From contig NZ_CP030085.1 of NCBI RefSeq assembly GCF_003261235.1, positions 1 to 64,000 of the forward strand: a stretch of DNA of 64,000 bases, written 5' to 3'. The notes beneath the pieces are model-generated. The model had not been told where the DNA came from. It saw only the letters and a list, made by a program, of their open reading frames with translations, and did no database searches. The stretch comes from Polynucleobacter paneuropaeus (GTDB taxonomy: Bacteria > Pseudomonadota > Gammaproteobacteria > Burkholderiales > Burkholderiaceae). The position numbers and the translations under genes were made by a program. Shown here one piece after another: positions 7,718 to 16,724 of the stretch (position 1 is its first letter; each line of letters begins with the position of its first letter).

Positions 7718-8941
7718 ATGAAGTTAAAGCAAATTACGGCGGGGTTGGTTGCGGTCACCATGCTCGGTTCAAATCCAATATTCGCCCAAAGCTCACCAAA
7801 GGTGAGTAATGATGTCGTCAAGATTGGCGTGTTAACCGACCTTTCCGGGACATACTCGGATTTGGCTGGCCCTGGCTCGGTAATTGCAGCAAAAATGGCG
7901 ATTGCTGACTTTTCTAAAGATGGCACCGTGCTTGGCAAAAGAATTGAATTGGTTAGCGCCGATCATCAAAACAAGGCAGATATTGCCGCTAATAAAGCGC
8001 GCGAATGGTATGACAAAGATAACGTTGATGTGATTGTGGATTTAGTTTCAACCAATACTGCATTGGCCGTAATGGAAGTTGCTGAGCAGAAAAATAAGAT
8101 CACACTTGTCTCTGGCGCAGGCTCCACCGCAATTACCAATGAGAAGTGCACGCCAGTAAACGTTCATTGGGCGTATGACACTTATGGCCTTGCTAATGGA
8201 ACGGCAAAAGCGGTAGTGAAGCAGGGCAAGAAAAACTGGTACTTCATCACTGCCGACTATGCATTTGGCGCCTCGCTTGAAAGTGCTGCGAGCAATGTGG
8301 TAACAGCGGGCGGGGGCAAGGTATTGGGTGTTAGTAAGGCCCCATTTCCAAATAATGACTTCTCATCCTATTTGTTGAAAGCACAAGCTAGCGGCGCGGA
8401 TGTGGTTGCGCTGGCTAATGCTGGGCAAGATACGATTAATTCAGTAAAACAGGCATCCGAGTTTGGTATTAATAAAAAACAAACGGTAGTGCCATTATTG
8501 ATGTTTATTTCAGACGTTCACTCTCTAGGCTTACCAACTGCTCAAGGCATGTTAATGACCGAAGGCTTCTACTGGGATCGTGATGAAAAAACCCGCGCAT
8601 GGTCACGTCGTTTCTTCGAACAACACAAGCGCATGCCTACTATGGTTCATGCTGCCGTTTACTCATCTGTTATGAATTATTTGAAGACAGTACAGGCAAC
8701 CGGTACCGATGACACTGCGGTAGTAATGCAAAAACTCAAGGCGACCCCAATTGATGATGGACTCTTCAAGGGCAAAATTCGTGCAGACGGTAAGTTTTCA
8801 CACGAAATGTTTTTGTTAGAAGTGAAGAAGCCTAGTGATGCAAAAAGCCCATGGGACTATTACTACATCCGTGATGTTATTCCAGCCGCTGACTCGTCCA
8901 TTCCGTTGGCAATGTCTAAATGTAAGTTAGTTAAAAACTAA
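7718..8941 (+). CDS. ABC transporter periplasmic substrate-binding protein (Leu/Ile/Val-binding-like)
   Basis: This 407-aa protein has a cleavable signal peptide (Lys-rich start, hydrophobic core, then SNPIFAQSS with likely cleavage after Ala near residue 23). A type I periplasmic-binding fold follows (Peripla_BP_6): VKIGVLTDLSGTYSDLAGPG is the typical opening and EKNKITLVSGAG precedes the ligand-contact region. An AAAGGA Shine-Dalgarno at 7705-7710 supports the ATG. It is encoded between the two ATPases and the two permeases and delivers substrate to them. Relatives bind amino acids, amides or small carboxylates, so the ligand is left open. Confidence 0.92.
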   Translation: MKLKQITAGLVAVTMLGSNPIFAQSSPKVSNDVVKIGVLTDLSGTYSDLAGPGSVIAAKMAIADFSKDGTVLGKRIELVSADHQNKADIAANKAREWYDKDNVDVIVDLVSTNTALAVMEVAEQKNKITLVSGAGSTAITNEKCTPVNVHWAYDTYGLANGTAKAVVKQGKKNWYFITADYAFGASLESAASNVVTAGGGKVLGVSKAPFPNNDFSSYLLKAQASGADVVALANAGQDTINSVKQASEFGINKKQTVVPLLMFISDVHSLGLPTAQGMLMTEGFYWDRDEKTRAWSRRFFEQHKRMPTMVHAAVYSSVMNYLKTVQATGTDDTAVVMQKLKATPIDDGLFKGKIRADGKFSHEMFLLEVKKPSDAKSPWDYYYIRDVIPAADSSIPLAMSKCKLVKN

Positions 8942-8949
8942 ATCAAACT

Positions 8950-9870
8950 ATGTTTGAGCTTTTAGGAATCACTCCACAAGGGCTAGTTGCACAGCTCTTG
9001 GTGGGGCTGATTAACGGTTCGTTTTATGCCATTTTGAGTTTGGGGCTGGCCATTATTTTTGGCCTCCTCAACATCATTAATTTTTCTCATGGTGCTCAGT
9101 ACACCATGGGCGCTTTTGTTGCCTGGATTGGTTTGACCCAAATTAGCCAATGGCTTGGCTTCCCAGGGCTAACGATGAACTATTGGTTCGCTTTAATTTT
9201 GGTGCCGCTGATTATGGCAGGCTTTGGTTTGATTCTCGAGCGCACGATGTTGCGCAGGCTTTATCACCTTGATCACCTTTATGGTCTTTTGCTCACCTTT
9301 GGTTTAGCTCTAATTATTGAGGGCTTGTTTCGTGATTGGTATGGAATATCGGGTGAAAGTTATCCAGCCCCCGAATTGCTGCAAGGCGCTATTCCATTGG
9401 AAGCCATTGGAATTATTTTGCCTAAGTATCGAATTTGGGTTGTTGTGATTTCAATGTTGGTATGTTTTTCAACTTGGTTTGTGATTGAGCGCACCAAGCT
9501 TGGCGCTTACTTACGTGCAGGAACTGAGAACCCAAAACTTTTACAAGCCTTTGGTGTCAATGTTCCGCTGATGATTTCATTGGCCTATGCCTACGGTGTA
9601 GGCCTTGCTGGTTTTGCTGGTGTCCTTGCAGCTCCAATCTTTCAAGTAAATCCACTGATGGGCTCTAATCTCATCATCATTGTTTTTGCCGTGGTAGTGA
9701 TTGGTGGCATGGGCTCTATCATGGGCGCAATCTTGACTGGTCTTGGTTTGGGTTTGATCGAGGGATTAACAAAAGTGTTTTATCCGGAGGCTTCCAGCGT
9801 TGTGATTTTTGTCATCATGGCGATTGTTTTATTGCTTCGTCCAGCAGGTTTGTTTGGCCGAGAAAAATAA
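8950..9870 (+). CDS. livH: ABC transporter permease, LivH type
   Basis: This 306-aa inner-membrane permease of the HAAT uptake system is highly hydrophobic with about eight membrane segments. It shows the LivH-typical LINGSFYAILSLGLAIIFGL and NFSHGAQYTMGAF near the N-terminus, the cytoplasmic coupling region around GAYLRAGTENPKLLQAFGVN, and VVVIGGMGSIMGAILTGLGLG near the C-terminus. It starts 8 bp after the binding-protein gene and pairs with LivM to form the transport channel. Confidence 0.93.
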   Translation: MFELLGITPQGLVAQLLVGLINGSFYAILSLGLAIIFGLLNIINFSHGAQYTMGAFVAWIGLTQISQWLGFPGLTMNYWFALILVPLIMAGFGLILERTMLRRLYHLDHLYGLLLTFGLALIIEGLFRDWYGISGESYPAPELLQGAIPLEAIGIILPKYRIWVVVISMLVCFSTWFVIERTKLGAYLRAGTENPKLLQAFGVNVPLMISLAYAYGVGLAGFAGVLAAPIFQVNPLMGSNLIIIVFAVVVIGGMGSIMGAILTGLGLGLIEGLTKVFYPEASSVVIFVIMAIVLLLRPAGLFGREK

Positions 9871-9883
9871 GCATGGGCGAGCT

Positions 9884-10813
9884 ATGAATAAGAGTACAAA
9901 ACTACTTTATGGCATCTTGCTGCTCATCGCAGTATTGCTCCCATTACAAGATTTTATTTATCTGGTATTTGCAATGAAGGTGCTGTGCTTTGCCCTATTT
10001 GCTTGCGCATTTAATTTATTACTTGGCTTTACTGGACTCTTGTCTTTTGGGCACGCCGCTTTTTTTGGGAGCGCTGCTTACATCACTGCTTATTTTTGTA
10101 AGGAAATGGGCGCTTCGCCAGAGATCGGAATTTTGCTTGGCGTATTGGGTTCCGCCGGATTGGGCTTGTTGATTGGGGCATTGGCCATACGTCGTCAAGG
10201 CATTTACTTTGCGATGGTCACTCTAGCTTTATCGCAGATGATTTATTTTCTGGCTGTGCAGCTTCCCTACACCGGTGGTGAGGATGGCATTCAGGGTGTA
10301 CCAAGAGGAGCGTTGTTTGGGTTGATTGATCTTAGCAACGATGTACACATGTATTACTTTGTGCTCTCTGTATTTATTTTTGGTTTCGCAATCATTATGC
10401 GAACCGTGTATTCACCCTTTGGACAAATTCTGAAAGCCATTCGAGAGAATGAGCCGCGGGCAATTTCTTTGGGCTACGACGTGGATCGCTTCAAACTCAT
10501 TTGCTTTGTCATTTCTGCCACCCTTTCGGGTTTAGCGGGCTCAACAAAATCCTTGGTATTTCAATTGGCAACTTTGACCGATGTGCATTGGCATATGTCG
10601 GGCGAGGTGGTTTTGATGACGCTCTTAGGCGGCATGGGAACCATCTTCGGCCCAGTAGTTGGCGCAGGCATTGTGGTGAGTTTGCAGAATTACTTAGCCA
10701 ATATTGGCTCCTGGAGCACGATTGCCACGGGATTTATTTTTGTTATCTGCGTCCTTGCTTTTCGCCGCGGCGTCGTCGGAGAAATTAGCGCTTTCTTCAA
10801 AATCAAGCACTAG
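9884..10813 (+). CDS. livM: ABC transporter permease, LivM type
   Basis: This 309-aa partner permease has about nine hydrophobic segments and the LivM-typical FNLLLGFTGLLSFGHAAFFG near residues 40-60. The coupling-helix region FGQILKAIRENEPRAISLGY and LGGMGTIFGPVVGAGIV follow. The frame is open further upstream into livH, but the ATG at 9884 gives the family N-terminus and a 13-bp gap, so I chose it over the longer 334-aa version. It ends the transporter cluster. Downstream is a 166-bp gap that contains a parS-like site. Confidence 0.92.
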   Translation: MNKSTKLLYGILLLIAVLLPLQDFIYLVFAMKVLCFALFACAFNLLLGFTGLLSFGHAAFFGSAAYITAYFCKEMGASPEIGILLGVLGSAGLGLLIGALAIRRQGIYFAMVTLALSQMIYFLAVQLPYTGGEDGIQGVPRGALFGLIDLSNDVHMYYFVLSVFIFGFAIIMRTVYSPFGQILKAIRENEPRAISLGYDVDRFKLICFVISATLSGLAGSTKSLVFQLATLTDVHWHMSGEVVLMTLLGGMGTIFGPVVGAGIVVSLQNYLANIGSWSTIATGFIFVICVLAFRRGVVGEISAFFKIKH

Positions 10814-10925
10814 ACTCATGCAATAGCCTAAAAAATAGGCAATAAATATTTTATAGAATTAAATCAATAGCTTAGGGAATATATCACCCCTTTTGCTGAT
10901 AATCATTTGCTCAATAATTGGGCTT

Positions 10926-10941
10926 AGTTTCACGTGAAACC
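10926..10941. promoter_or_regulatory. parS: parS-like centromere site
   Basis: The 16-mer AGTTTCACGTGAAACC has the palindromic core GTTTCACGTGAAAC and matches 14 of 16 positions of the bacterial parS consensus TGTTTCACGTGAAACA. It lies in the mnmG leader, about 2.6 kb upstream of parA. ParB (14371-15267) would load here. The core is intact, so it is likely functional. Confidence 0.88.
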
Positions 10942-10979
10942 TACAAAATGCTATGATCATCGCCCTGCTAGGGTTAAAC

Positions 10980-12899
10980 ATGCACTATTCCAAAAATTTC
11001 GATGTGATTGTGGTTGGTGGTGGTCATGCCGGGACCGAGGCCGCCCTTGCTGCCGCCCGGATGGGTTGTGAAACCCTATTAATTACGCACAGTATCGAAA
11101 CTTTGGGCGCCATGAGCTGCAATCCCTCTATTGGTGGGATTGGCAAGGGCCATTTAGTTAAAGAAATTGATGCAATGGGCGGGGCAATGGCGGCCGCCAC
11201 GGATGAGGCCGGAATTCAGTTTCGAATCCTAAATTCTAGTAAAGGCCCAGCAGTCCGCGCTACTCGCGCTCAAGGCGATCGCATCTTATACAAAGCAGCC
11301 ATTAGACGACGTTTGGAGAACCAAGACAATTTGAGCCTATTTCAGGCGGCAGTAGATGACTTGTTGGTGATTGGCGATCGGGTCCAGGGTGTGGTGACGC
11401 AAACCGGACTCGAGTTCATGGCCCCCAAGGTAGTTTTGAACGCAGGTACATTCTTGGATGGAAAAATCCACGTTGGCCTTAATAACTATGCTGGGGGGCG
11501 AGCTGGAGACCCAGCCTCAGTCTCGCTATCTGCAAGGCTTAAAGAGCTCAAACTGCCACAAGGCCGACTTAAAACGGGCACCCCACCCCGAATTGATGGG
11601 CGCACGATTGATTTTTCAGTAATGCAAGAGCAGCCTGGCGACCTTGATCCAATTCCCGTGTTTTCTTATTTGGGCAGGCCCGAGCAGCACCCTAGACAGG
11701 TTCCTTGCTGGATTTCTCACACCAATGAGCAAACCCATGACATTATTCGAGGCGGGTTGGACCGATCGCCAATGTACACGGGCGTGATCGAGGGCGTTGG
11801 ACCTCGCTATTGCCCCTCTATTGAGGACAAAATCCACCGCTTCGCCTCCAGAAATAGCCACCAAATTTTCTTAGAGCCTGAGGGTCTAACTACCCATGAG
11901 TATTATCCAAATGGCATTTCTACCAGCCTACCCTTCGATGTTCAATGGGATTTGGTAAGAAGCATTCGGGGTTTAGAGGCTGCTGAGATTGTTCGTCCAG
12001 GATACGCCATTGAGTATGACTTCTTTGACCCTAGACAGTTGCGCCATAGCCTAGAAACAAGGGCTATCTCTGGCCTCTACTTCGCGGGGCAAATTAATGG
12101 CACTACTGGCTATGAGGAGGCCGCAGCCCAAGGTATGCTGGCAGGTATAAATGCTGGTCTGGCCTCTAGAGATAAAGCTCCCTGGATCCCCAAACGAAGC
12201 GAATCCTACATAGGCGTTCTTGTAGACGATCTCATTACACGTGGTGTCCAAGAGCCCTATCGTATGTTTACTAGTCGGGCGGAATATCGCCTTAGCTTGA
12301 GGGAAGACAATGCAGATTTGCGTCTGACTACCATTGGGCGAGATCTTGGCTTGGTTGACGACCATCGCTGGGCTGTTTTCAGTAGAAAGCAAGAGGCTGT
12401 TTCACGTGAAACATCTCGTCTCCATGAAATTTGGATCGGCCCTCGACATGAAAACGCACCAGCGATTTCTGACCTACTGGGGCAGGATTTATCCCACGAA
12501 TGCAGTTTGGCTGAAATATTGAAGCGGCCAGGCGTGACATATGGGCAGCTGATGGATCTGTCTGGGGGCGCTTGGTCGCCCGGCCCATTGGATGAAGATT
12601 TGGGTCTGGCCGAGCAAATTGCCGACCAAGTCGAAATTTCAGTGAAGTACCAAGGATACATAGATCGTCAGGCGGTAGAAATTGCCCGTCAGGAGCATAA
12701 CGAAAGTTTTCCATTGCCTGAAAATTTGGACTACACCGCAGTTGTGGGCCTATCAAAAGAGGTTCAACAAAAGCTTAACTTGCATAAGCCAGAAACCCTT
12801 GGCCAAGCGGGGCGCATTTCTGGAGTAACCCCCGCTGCTCTTTCCTTGCTGCTGGTTCACCTCAAAAAGGGTCTAGGAAGAACTCAGGAGACTGCGTGA
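10980..12899 (+). CDS. mnmG: tRNA uridine-5-carboxymethylaminomethyl modification enzyme MnmG (GidA)
   Basis: MnmG is the FAD-dependent partner of MnmE in making the 5-carboxymethylaminomethyl modification of wobble U34 in certain tRNAs. The product is 639 aa. The N-terminal dinucleotide-binding motif VVGGGHAGTEAA is at about 10-21. The family motifs MSCNPSIGGIGKGHLVKEID and TGTPPRIDGRTIDF, and the FAD motif GLYFAGQINGTTGYEEAAAQG, are all present. The frame is open to an ATG at 10953, but ATG 10980 gives MHYSKNFDVIVVGGG, which lines up with the E. coli N-terminus. A perfect parS lies inside the gene. It overlaps rsmG by 4 bp at GTGA. Confidence 0.96.
   Translation: MHYSKNFDVIVVGGGHAGTEAALAAARMGCETLLITHSIETLGAMSCNPSIGGIGKGHLVKEIDAMGGAMAAATDEAGIQFRILNSSKGPAVRATRAQGDRILYKAAIRRRLENQDNLSLFQAAVDDLLVIGDRVQGVVTQTGLEFMAPKVVLNAGTFLDGKIHVGLNNYAGGRAGDPASVSLSARLKELKLPQGRLKTGTPPRIDGRTIDFSVMQEQPGDLDPIPVFSYLGRPEQHPRQVPCWISHTNEQTHDIIRGGLDRSPMYTGVIEGVGPRYCPSIEDKIHRFASRNSHQIFLEPEGLTTHEYYPNGISTSLPFDVQWDLVRSIRGLEAAEIVRPGYAIEYDFFDPRQLRHSLETRAISGLYFAGQINGTTGYEEAAAQGMLAGINAGLASRDKAPWIPKRSESYIGVLVDDLITRGVQEPYRMFTSRAEYRLSLREDNADLRLTTIGRDLGLVDDHRWAVFSRKQEAVSRETSRLHEIWIGPRHENAPAISDLLGQDLSHECSLAEILKRPGVTYGQLMDLSGGAWSPGPLDEDLGLAEQIADQVEISVKYQGYIDRQAVEIARQEHNESFPLPENLDYTAVVGLSKEVQQKLNLHKPETLGQAGRISGVTPAALSLLLVHLKKGLGRTQETA
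12398..12413. promoter_or_regulatory. parS: Perfect parS site inside mnmG
   Basis: TGTTTCACGTGAAACA is an exact 16-of-16 match to the consensus bacterial parS and a perfect palindrome. It is embedded in the mnmG coding sequence, where it encodes part of Val-Ser-Arg-Glu-Thr. It lies about 1.2 kb upstream of parA. ParB is expected to nucleate and spread from here to organise origin segregation. Confidence 0.96.
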
Positions 12900-13558
12900 C
12901 CGAAGGCCTGCTGTCCCTTGGCATAGAGGATCTTGGGCTTGGTTTAAGCGGGGCTAATATCGATCGGCTTGAGCTGTTTTTACAAGAAATGGCTCGCTGG
13001 AATCGAGTTCACAATTTGACTGCTATAGAGGATCAAAAAGACTCAGTAGTATTGCATCTTATTGATTCTATTGCAGTTTTACCAATTATGGATCAATTTT
13101 TAGGAAACAAGGCCGTGGCGATTGCCGATTTAGGTTCTGGTGGCGGACTGCCGGCTATACCCCTTGCGATTCTTCGTCCCGAGTGGAGGCTAACTTTAAT
13201 TGAGGCAGTCAGAAAAAAGACGGCCTTTTTGCAGCACGCAAGGGGTAAGTTAGAACTCAAAAATACAGAAATACTGAGCGAGCGCGTTGAGGCTGTTGCA
13301 AAAAGACGCCCCGGGGAATTTGATGCAGTGATTTCTAGAGCGTTTACAAGCTTGGCCAATTTTTTAGAGCTCTCCCTCCCCCTACTCAAGCCTGACGGCT
13401 TAGTCTTTGCAATGAAAGCCAAGCGCGCAGACGAAGAGCTACAAGAGGTTTCTTTAGATCAATGGCGACTCATTGCGGATGAGCCCTTGCAAATACCTAA
13501 GCTCAAGGTTGAAAGACGGCTCTTAGTTTTGACCCCCGTGAGAAAATCACCCATTTAG
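12896..13558 (+). CDS. rsmG: 16S rRNA (guanine-527-N7)-methyltransferase RsmG (GidB)
   Basis: RsmG methylates N7 of G527 in the 530 loop of 16S rRNA using S-adenosylmethionine. The product is 220 aa. The family motif WNRVHNLTAI is near residue 36, the SAM-binding motif I is IADLGSGGGLPAIPLAI near residue 76, and LIEAVRKKTAFLQ follows. The start is GTG 12896, overlapping the mnmG stop, with a CAGGAG Shine-Dalgarno shortly upstream. The mnmG-rsmG-parA-parB order is a conserved near-origin cluster. Loss of this enzyme is known to give low-level streptomycin resistance in other bacteria. Confidence 0.96.
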   Translation: MTEGLLSLGIEDLGLGLSGANIDRLELFLQEMARWNRVHNLTAIEDQKDSVVLHLIDSIAVLPIMDQFLGNKAVAIADLGSGGGLPAIPLAILRPEWRLTLIEAVRKKTAFLQHARGKLELKNTEILSERVEAVAKRRPGEFDAVISRAFTSLANFLELSLPLLKPDGLVFAMKAKRADEELQEVSLDQWRLIADEPLQIPKLKVERRLLVLTPVRKSPI

Positions 13559-13576
13559 GCAGGACCAAAAGAAGCC

Positions 13577-14347
13577 ATGGCAAAAATATTTTGTATTGCA
13601 AATCAAAAAGGCGGCGTCGGTAAAACAACTACCGCAGTCAATTTGGCTGCTGGCTTAGCGGGCCACCATCAGCGCGTATTACTGGTTGATTTGGATCCTC
13701 AAGGCAATGCAACCATGGGCTCAGGAATCGAGAAGGCAGACTTGAGCGCAAGTGTGTACCAAGTTTTGATTGGCCTTGCCTCTGTAAAAGAAAGTGCACA
13801 ACGTTGTGAAAGTTCGGGCTTTGATGTCTTGCCAGCCAATCGTGATTTAGCAGGTGCAGAAATTGAACTGGTTGAGTTGGAAGCGCGCGAATTGCGTTTG
13901 AAAGAAGCGCTCGCTACTGTGGCAAATGACTACGACTTTATTTTGATTGACTGTCCCCCCGCACTTTCTTTGCTGACGCTCAATGGATTGTGCGCAGCTA
14001 ATGGTGTGATTGTGCCGATGCAGTGTGAATACTTTGCATTAGAAGGCTTATCCGATTTGGTGAACACCATTAAGCGAGTGCATGCAAATCTCAATCCAGA
14101 TCTACAGATTATTGGATTGCTGCGTGTGATGTTTGATGCACGTATGACTTTGCAGCAACAAGTATCAGATCAGTTGATCGAACACTTTGGTGACAAAGTG
14201 TTCAAGACCATTATTCCGCGCAATGTCCGGCTGGCTGAGGCTCCGTCCTATGGCCTTCCTGGCGTAGCCTTTGATAAGTCATCCAGGGGCGCTAAGTCCT
14301 ACTTAGACTTTGGGGCTGAGATGGTTGAACGAATTAAGCAAATGTAA
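13577..14347 (+). CDS. parA: Chromosome-partitioning ATPase ParA (Soj)
   Basis: ParA is a Walker-type ATPase that forms nucleoid-bound gradients and pulls ParB-parS complexes apart. The product is 256 aa. It has the deviant Walker A KGGVGKTTT (about 11-19) with the signature lysine, Walker A' LLVDLDPQGNAT, and Walker B DFILIDCPPALS. It lacks the N-terminal DNA-binding domain of plasmid ParA, matching the chromosomal Soj type. It is 18 bp downstream of rsmG and 23 bp upstream of parB. Confidence 0.97.
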   Translation: MAKIFCIANQKGGVGKTTTAVNLAAGLAGHHQRVLLVDLDPQGNATMGSGIEKADLSASVYQVLIGLASVKESAQRCESSGFDVLPANRDLAGAEIELVELEARELRLKEALATVANDYDFILIDCPPALSLLTLNGLCAANGVIVPMQCEYFALEGLSDLVNTIKRVHANLNPDLQIIGLLRVMFDARMTLQQQVSDQLIEHFGDKVFKTIIPRNVRLAEAPSYGLPGVAFDKSSRGAKSYLDFGAEMVERIKQM

Positions 14348-14370
14348 TTTAAGGAAATAAAGAATCGATC

Positions 14371-15267
14371 ATGGTTGCCATTAAGAAAAAAGGTTTGGGG
14401 CGCGGCTTAGAGGCTTTGCTCGGAGAAAAAGCTGAGGCTGCAAATGTTTCGACAGAAATTAATCGTTTACCACTCTCTGCTTTGCAGCCCGGTAAATATC
14501 AGCCACGTCAAAAAATGGAGACCGGCGCCTTAAATGAGCTAGCAGAAAGTATTCGCGAACAAGGAATCATGCAACCGTTGTTGGTGCGCTTGGTTGCTGC
14601 TGGCAAGTATGAAATTATTGCGGGCGAGCGCCGTTATCGCGCAGCAACTATAGTGGGCCTAAAAGAAGTTCCCGTGTTAGTTTCTGCTGCCGATGATCAA
14701 TCTGCCGCTGCCATGGCTCTGATTGAGAATATGCAGCGTGAGGATTTAAACGCGCTCGAAGAGGCCCAAGGTCTGGCCCGACTGATTGAAGAGTTTGGTT
14801 TTACGCATGAGCAGGCCGCGAAAGCGGTAGGAAAATCTCGCAGCGCGATTTCTAATTTACTGCGCTTAATCCAATTGGTTAAGCCTGTGCAGGCCATGCT
14901 GATTGCTGGTGAAATCGATATGGGTCATGCGCGGGCTTTATTGCCTTTACCAGGGTCAAGTCAAGTTGCCCTGGCACAAAAAATAGCCGCCCAAGGCTTA
15001 TCAGTGCGAGAGGCCGAAAGAATGGCGGCTGCATTGGCCCTTGCCGGCGGCCAAATTGGGGATAAAAAACCTAAAAAGCAGATGGGATCAGAGTCTGTGG
15101 ACACTGATCCCGATATGAAGAGGCTTTCTAGAGAGATCTCGGATTTAATTGGTCTGGGGGCGGAATTTAGAATTAAGGGCAAGGGCGGGGAATTGCGAAT
15201 TCAATTTAGCCAATTTGACGAGCTTGATTCCTTGCTAAAAAAACTGGGTATTGAGGCAAATCGGTAA
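14371..15267 (+). CDS. parB: Chromosome-partitioning protein ParB (Spo0J)
   Basis: ParB is the CTP-dependent clamp that loads at parS and interacts with ParA and SMC. The product is 298 aa. The N-terminal stretch GLGRGLEALLG is the usual ParA-contact segment. The CTPase domain carries YQPRQKM and the arginine patch GERRYR (85-90). The helix-turn-helix region is around EQAAKAVGKSRSAISNLLRL, and a C-terminal dimerisation segment ends the protein. Its targets are the two parS sites at mnmG. Its stop codon directly abuts the TTG start of atpI. Confidence 0.97.
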   Translation: MVAIKKKGLGRGLEALLGEKAEAANVSTEINRLPLSALQPGKYQPRQKMETGALNELAESIREQGIMQPLLVRLVAAGKYEIIAGERRYRAATIVGLKEVPVLVSAADDQSAAAMALIENMQREDLNALEEAQGLARLIEEFGFTHEQAAKAVGKSRSAISNLLRLIQLVKPVQAMLIAGEIDMGHARALLPLPGSSQVALAQKIAAQGLSVREAERMAAALALAGGQIGDKKPKKQMGSESVDTDPDMKRLSREISDLIGLGAEFRIKGKGGELRIQFSQFDELDSLLKKLGIEANR

Positions 15268-15762
15268 TTGAGCCTAGATCAGCGCCCAAATCCGAAAATC
15301 GCATCTTGGGAAGATTCGGAGCACGATAACTACCGCGTCTATAGCAAAGCGGAACTGGATGCATTGCGTCTGGCGAACCCTAAAAAATTTGCCTCAATTA
15401 ACAGTTGGCGAGTCATTCTTGCGCAAATAACGATTACAGCGCTTTTGGGGGTCCTTTGGGGTATTTTCACTGAAGCAAATACCAGAAGCGTTTATACTTA
15501 TTCGGCTTTAGTTGGTGGTTTGATTGGATTTTTGCCTTCGGCGCTATTTTTGTTGCGATTAACAGCAGCTAAAAAGAATTCCAAATCAAATCCTGGCGGC
15601 TACTTAGCAGCGGTTGTGTCTGGTGAATTTATTAAAATCCTGGCAACTTTCCTTCTGTTTATTGGCTTTGCCCTTAAGCAACCGGATTTGAAATGGATAC
15701 CATTGCTTGTTACTTATCTGGCTACGTTGCAGTGTTACTTGCTAGCGTGGTTTTGGAAATAA
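15268..15762 (+). CDS. atpI: ATP synthase protein I (AtpI)
   Basis: This 164-aa protein has about four hydrophobic membrane segments and a charged N-terminal extension of roughly 45 residues. It occupies the position of atpI, the first gene of the proteobacterial atp operon. AtpI-type proteins are proposed to assist c-ring assembly. The TTG start at 15268 abuts the parB stop, so translation is probably coupled. The charged N-terminal part is longer than in E. coli AtpI. The assignment rests on operon position, size and topology more than on motifs. Confidence 0.88.
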   Translation: MSLDQRPNPKIASWEDSEHDNYRVYSKAELDALRLANPKKFASINSWRVILAQITITALLGVLWGIFTEANTRSVYTYSALVGGLIGFLPSALFLLRLTAAKKNSKSNPGGYLAAVVSGEFIKILATFLLFIGFALKQPDLKWIPLLVTYLATLQCYLLAWFWK

Positions 15763-15791
15763 CAGGCAATTATTAAAGGACGAGTTTAGAG

Positions 15792-16682
15792 ATGTCTAGC
15801 GAAGTAAACGCAGCGGCAGAAATGGCCCACAACGTGGCGAGTGAACCTCTTACTCCTACAGCTTATATTGCCGAACATCTACAAAACTTGAATACCCTTG
15901 GCGGCCATCAAGCCTCCATCATTGACTTCAGCGTAGTTAACCTAGACACCATGTTTTGGACCACATTAATGGGTCTGCTGGCTGTTTTCCTATTAGTCAT
16001 CGCCGCTCGCAGAGCTTCCCCAGGTGTTCCTGGCCGCTTCCAGTGTTTAGTTGAAATGTTGGTTGAGATGGTCGAAACCCAATCTAAGGGAATTGTTCAT
16101 GGCGACAGATCTTATGTTGCCCCCCTCGCGCTATTCGTGTTTTGCTGGATCATTCTTTTAAATACCTTGGACCTCATCCCAGTGGATTGGATTTTTGGGG
16201 TCAATCAATTTATCGGTAGCTTTGGTGTGCATGTGCCCCACCACAAAATTGTTCCAACGACAGACCTTAATGCAACATTGGGGCTGTCCTTTTCGGTATT
16301 GCTCTTAGTTTTTTATTACAGCTTCAAGGTCAAGGGTTTTGGCGGATTCATGCATGAGTTAGTTTCCGCACCATTTGGCGCTAAGTGGTACTTGGCCCCA
16401 TTCAATTTGGTTTTGAACATCATCGAGTATGTTGCTAAAGGCGTTTCTTTAGGAATGCGACTTTTCGGCAATATGTATGCAGGCGAACTCATCTTTTTGT
16501 TGATTGCGCTCTTGGGAAGTATGTGGACCTTTAATCTCGACCTTTATATGTTGGGCTTCGTTGGCAACGTCTTAGCTGGCTCGGCATGGGCGATCTTCCA
16601 CATCTTAGTTATCCTGTTGCAAGCTTTTATTTTCATGATGTTGACCTTGGTTTACATTGGCCAAGCTCATAGTCACCATTAA
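15792..16682 (+). CDS. atpB: ATP synthase F0 subunit a
   Basis: Subunit a forms the two proton half-channels beside the c-ring. The product is 296 aa with about five to six membrane segments. The essential arginine lies in the block LGMRLFGNMYAGE (E. coli Arg210 equivalent), and the C-terminal helix ending VYIGQAHSHH contains the conserved Gln. An N-terminal region of about 50 residues precedes the membrane domain. An AAAGGA Shine-Dalgarno at 15776-15781 supports the ATG. Confidence 0.97.
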   Translation: MSSEVNAAAEMAHNVASEPLTPTAYIAEHLQNLNTLGGHQASIIDFSVVNLDTMFWTTLMGLLAVFLLVIAARRASPGVPGRFQCLVEMLVEMVETQSKGIVHGDRSYVAPLALFVFCWIILLNTLDLIPVDWIFGVNQFIGSFGVHVPHHKIVPTTDLNATLGLSFSVLLLVFYYSFKVKGFGGFMHELVSAPFGAKWYLAPFNLVLNIIEYVAKGVSLGMRLFGNMYAGELIFLLIALLGSMWTFNLDLYMLGFVGNVLAGSAWAIFHILVILLQAFIFMMLTLVYIGQAHSHH

Positions 16683-16724
16683 CCTTTTTATTTTTAACCT
16701 CACCTTCAATACTTAGGAGTAAAC

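Noticed and set aside
10826..10840. GCCTA/TAGGC hairpin after livM as a terminator
   Set aside because: Five base pairs, A-rich loop and no proper T-tract; may be a weak terminator but not supportable.
12257..12756. Long minus-strand frames opposite mnmG
   Set aside because: They overlap a conserved gene completely and show no recognisable domain.
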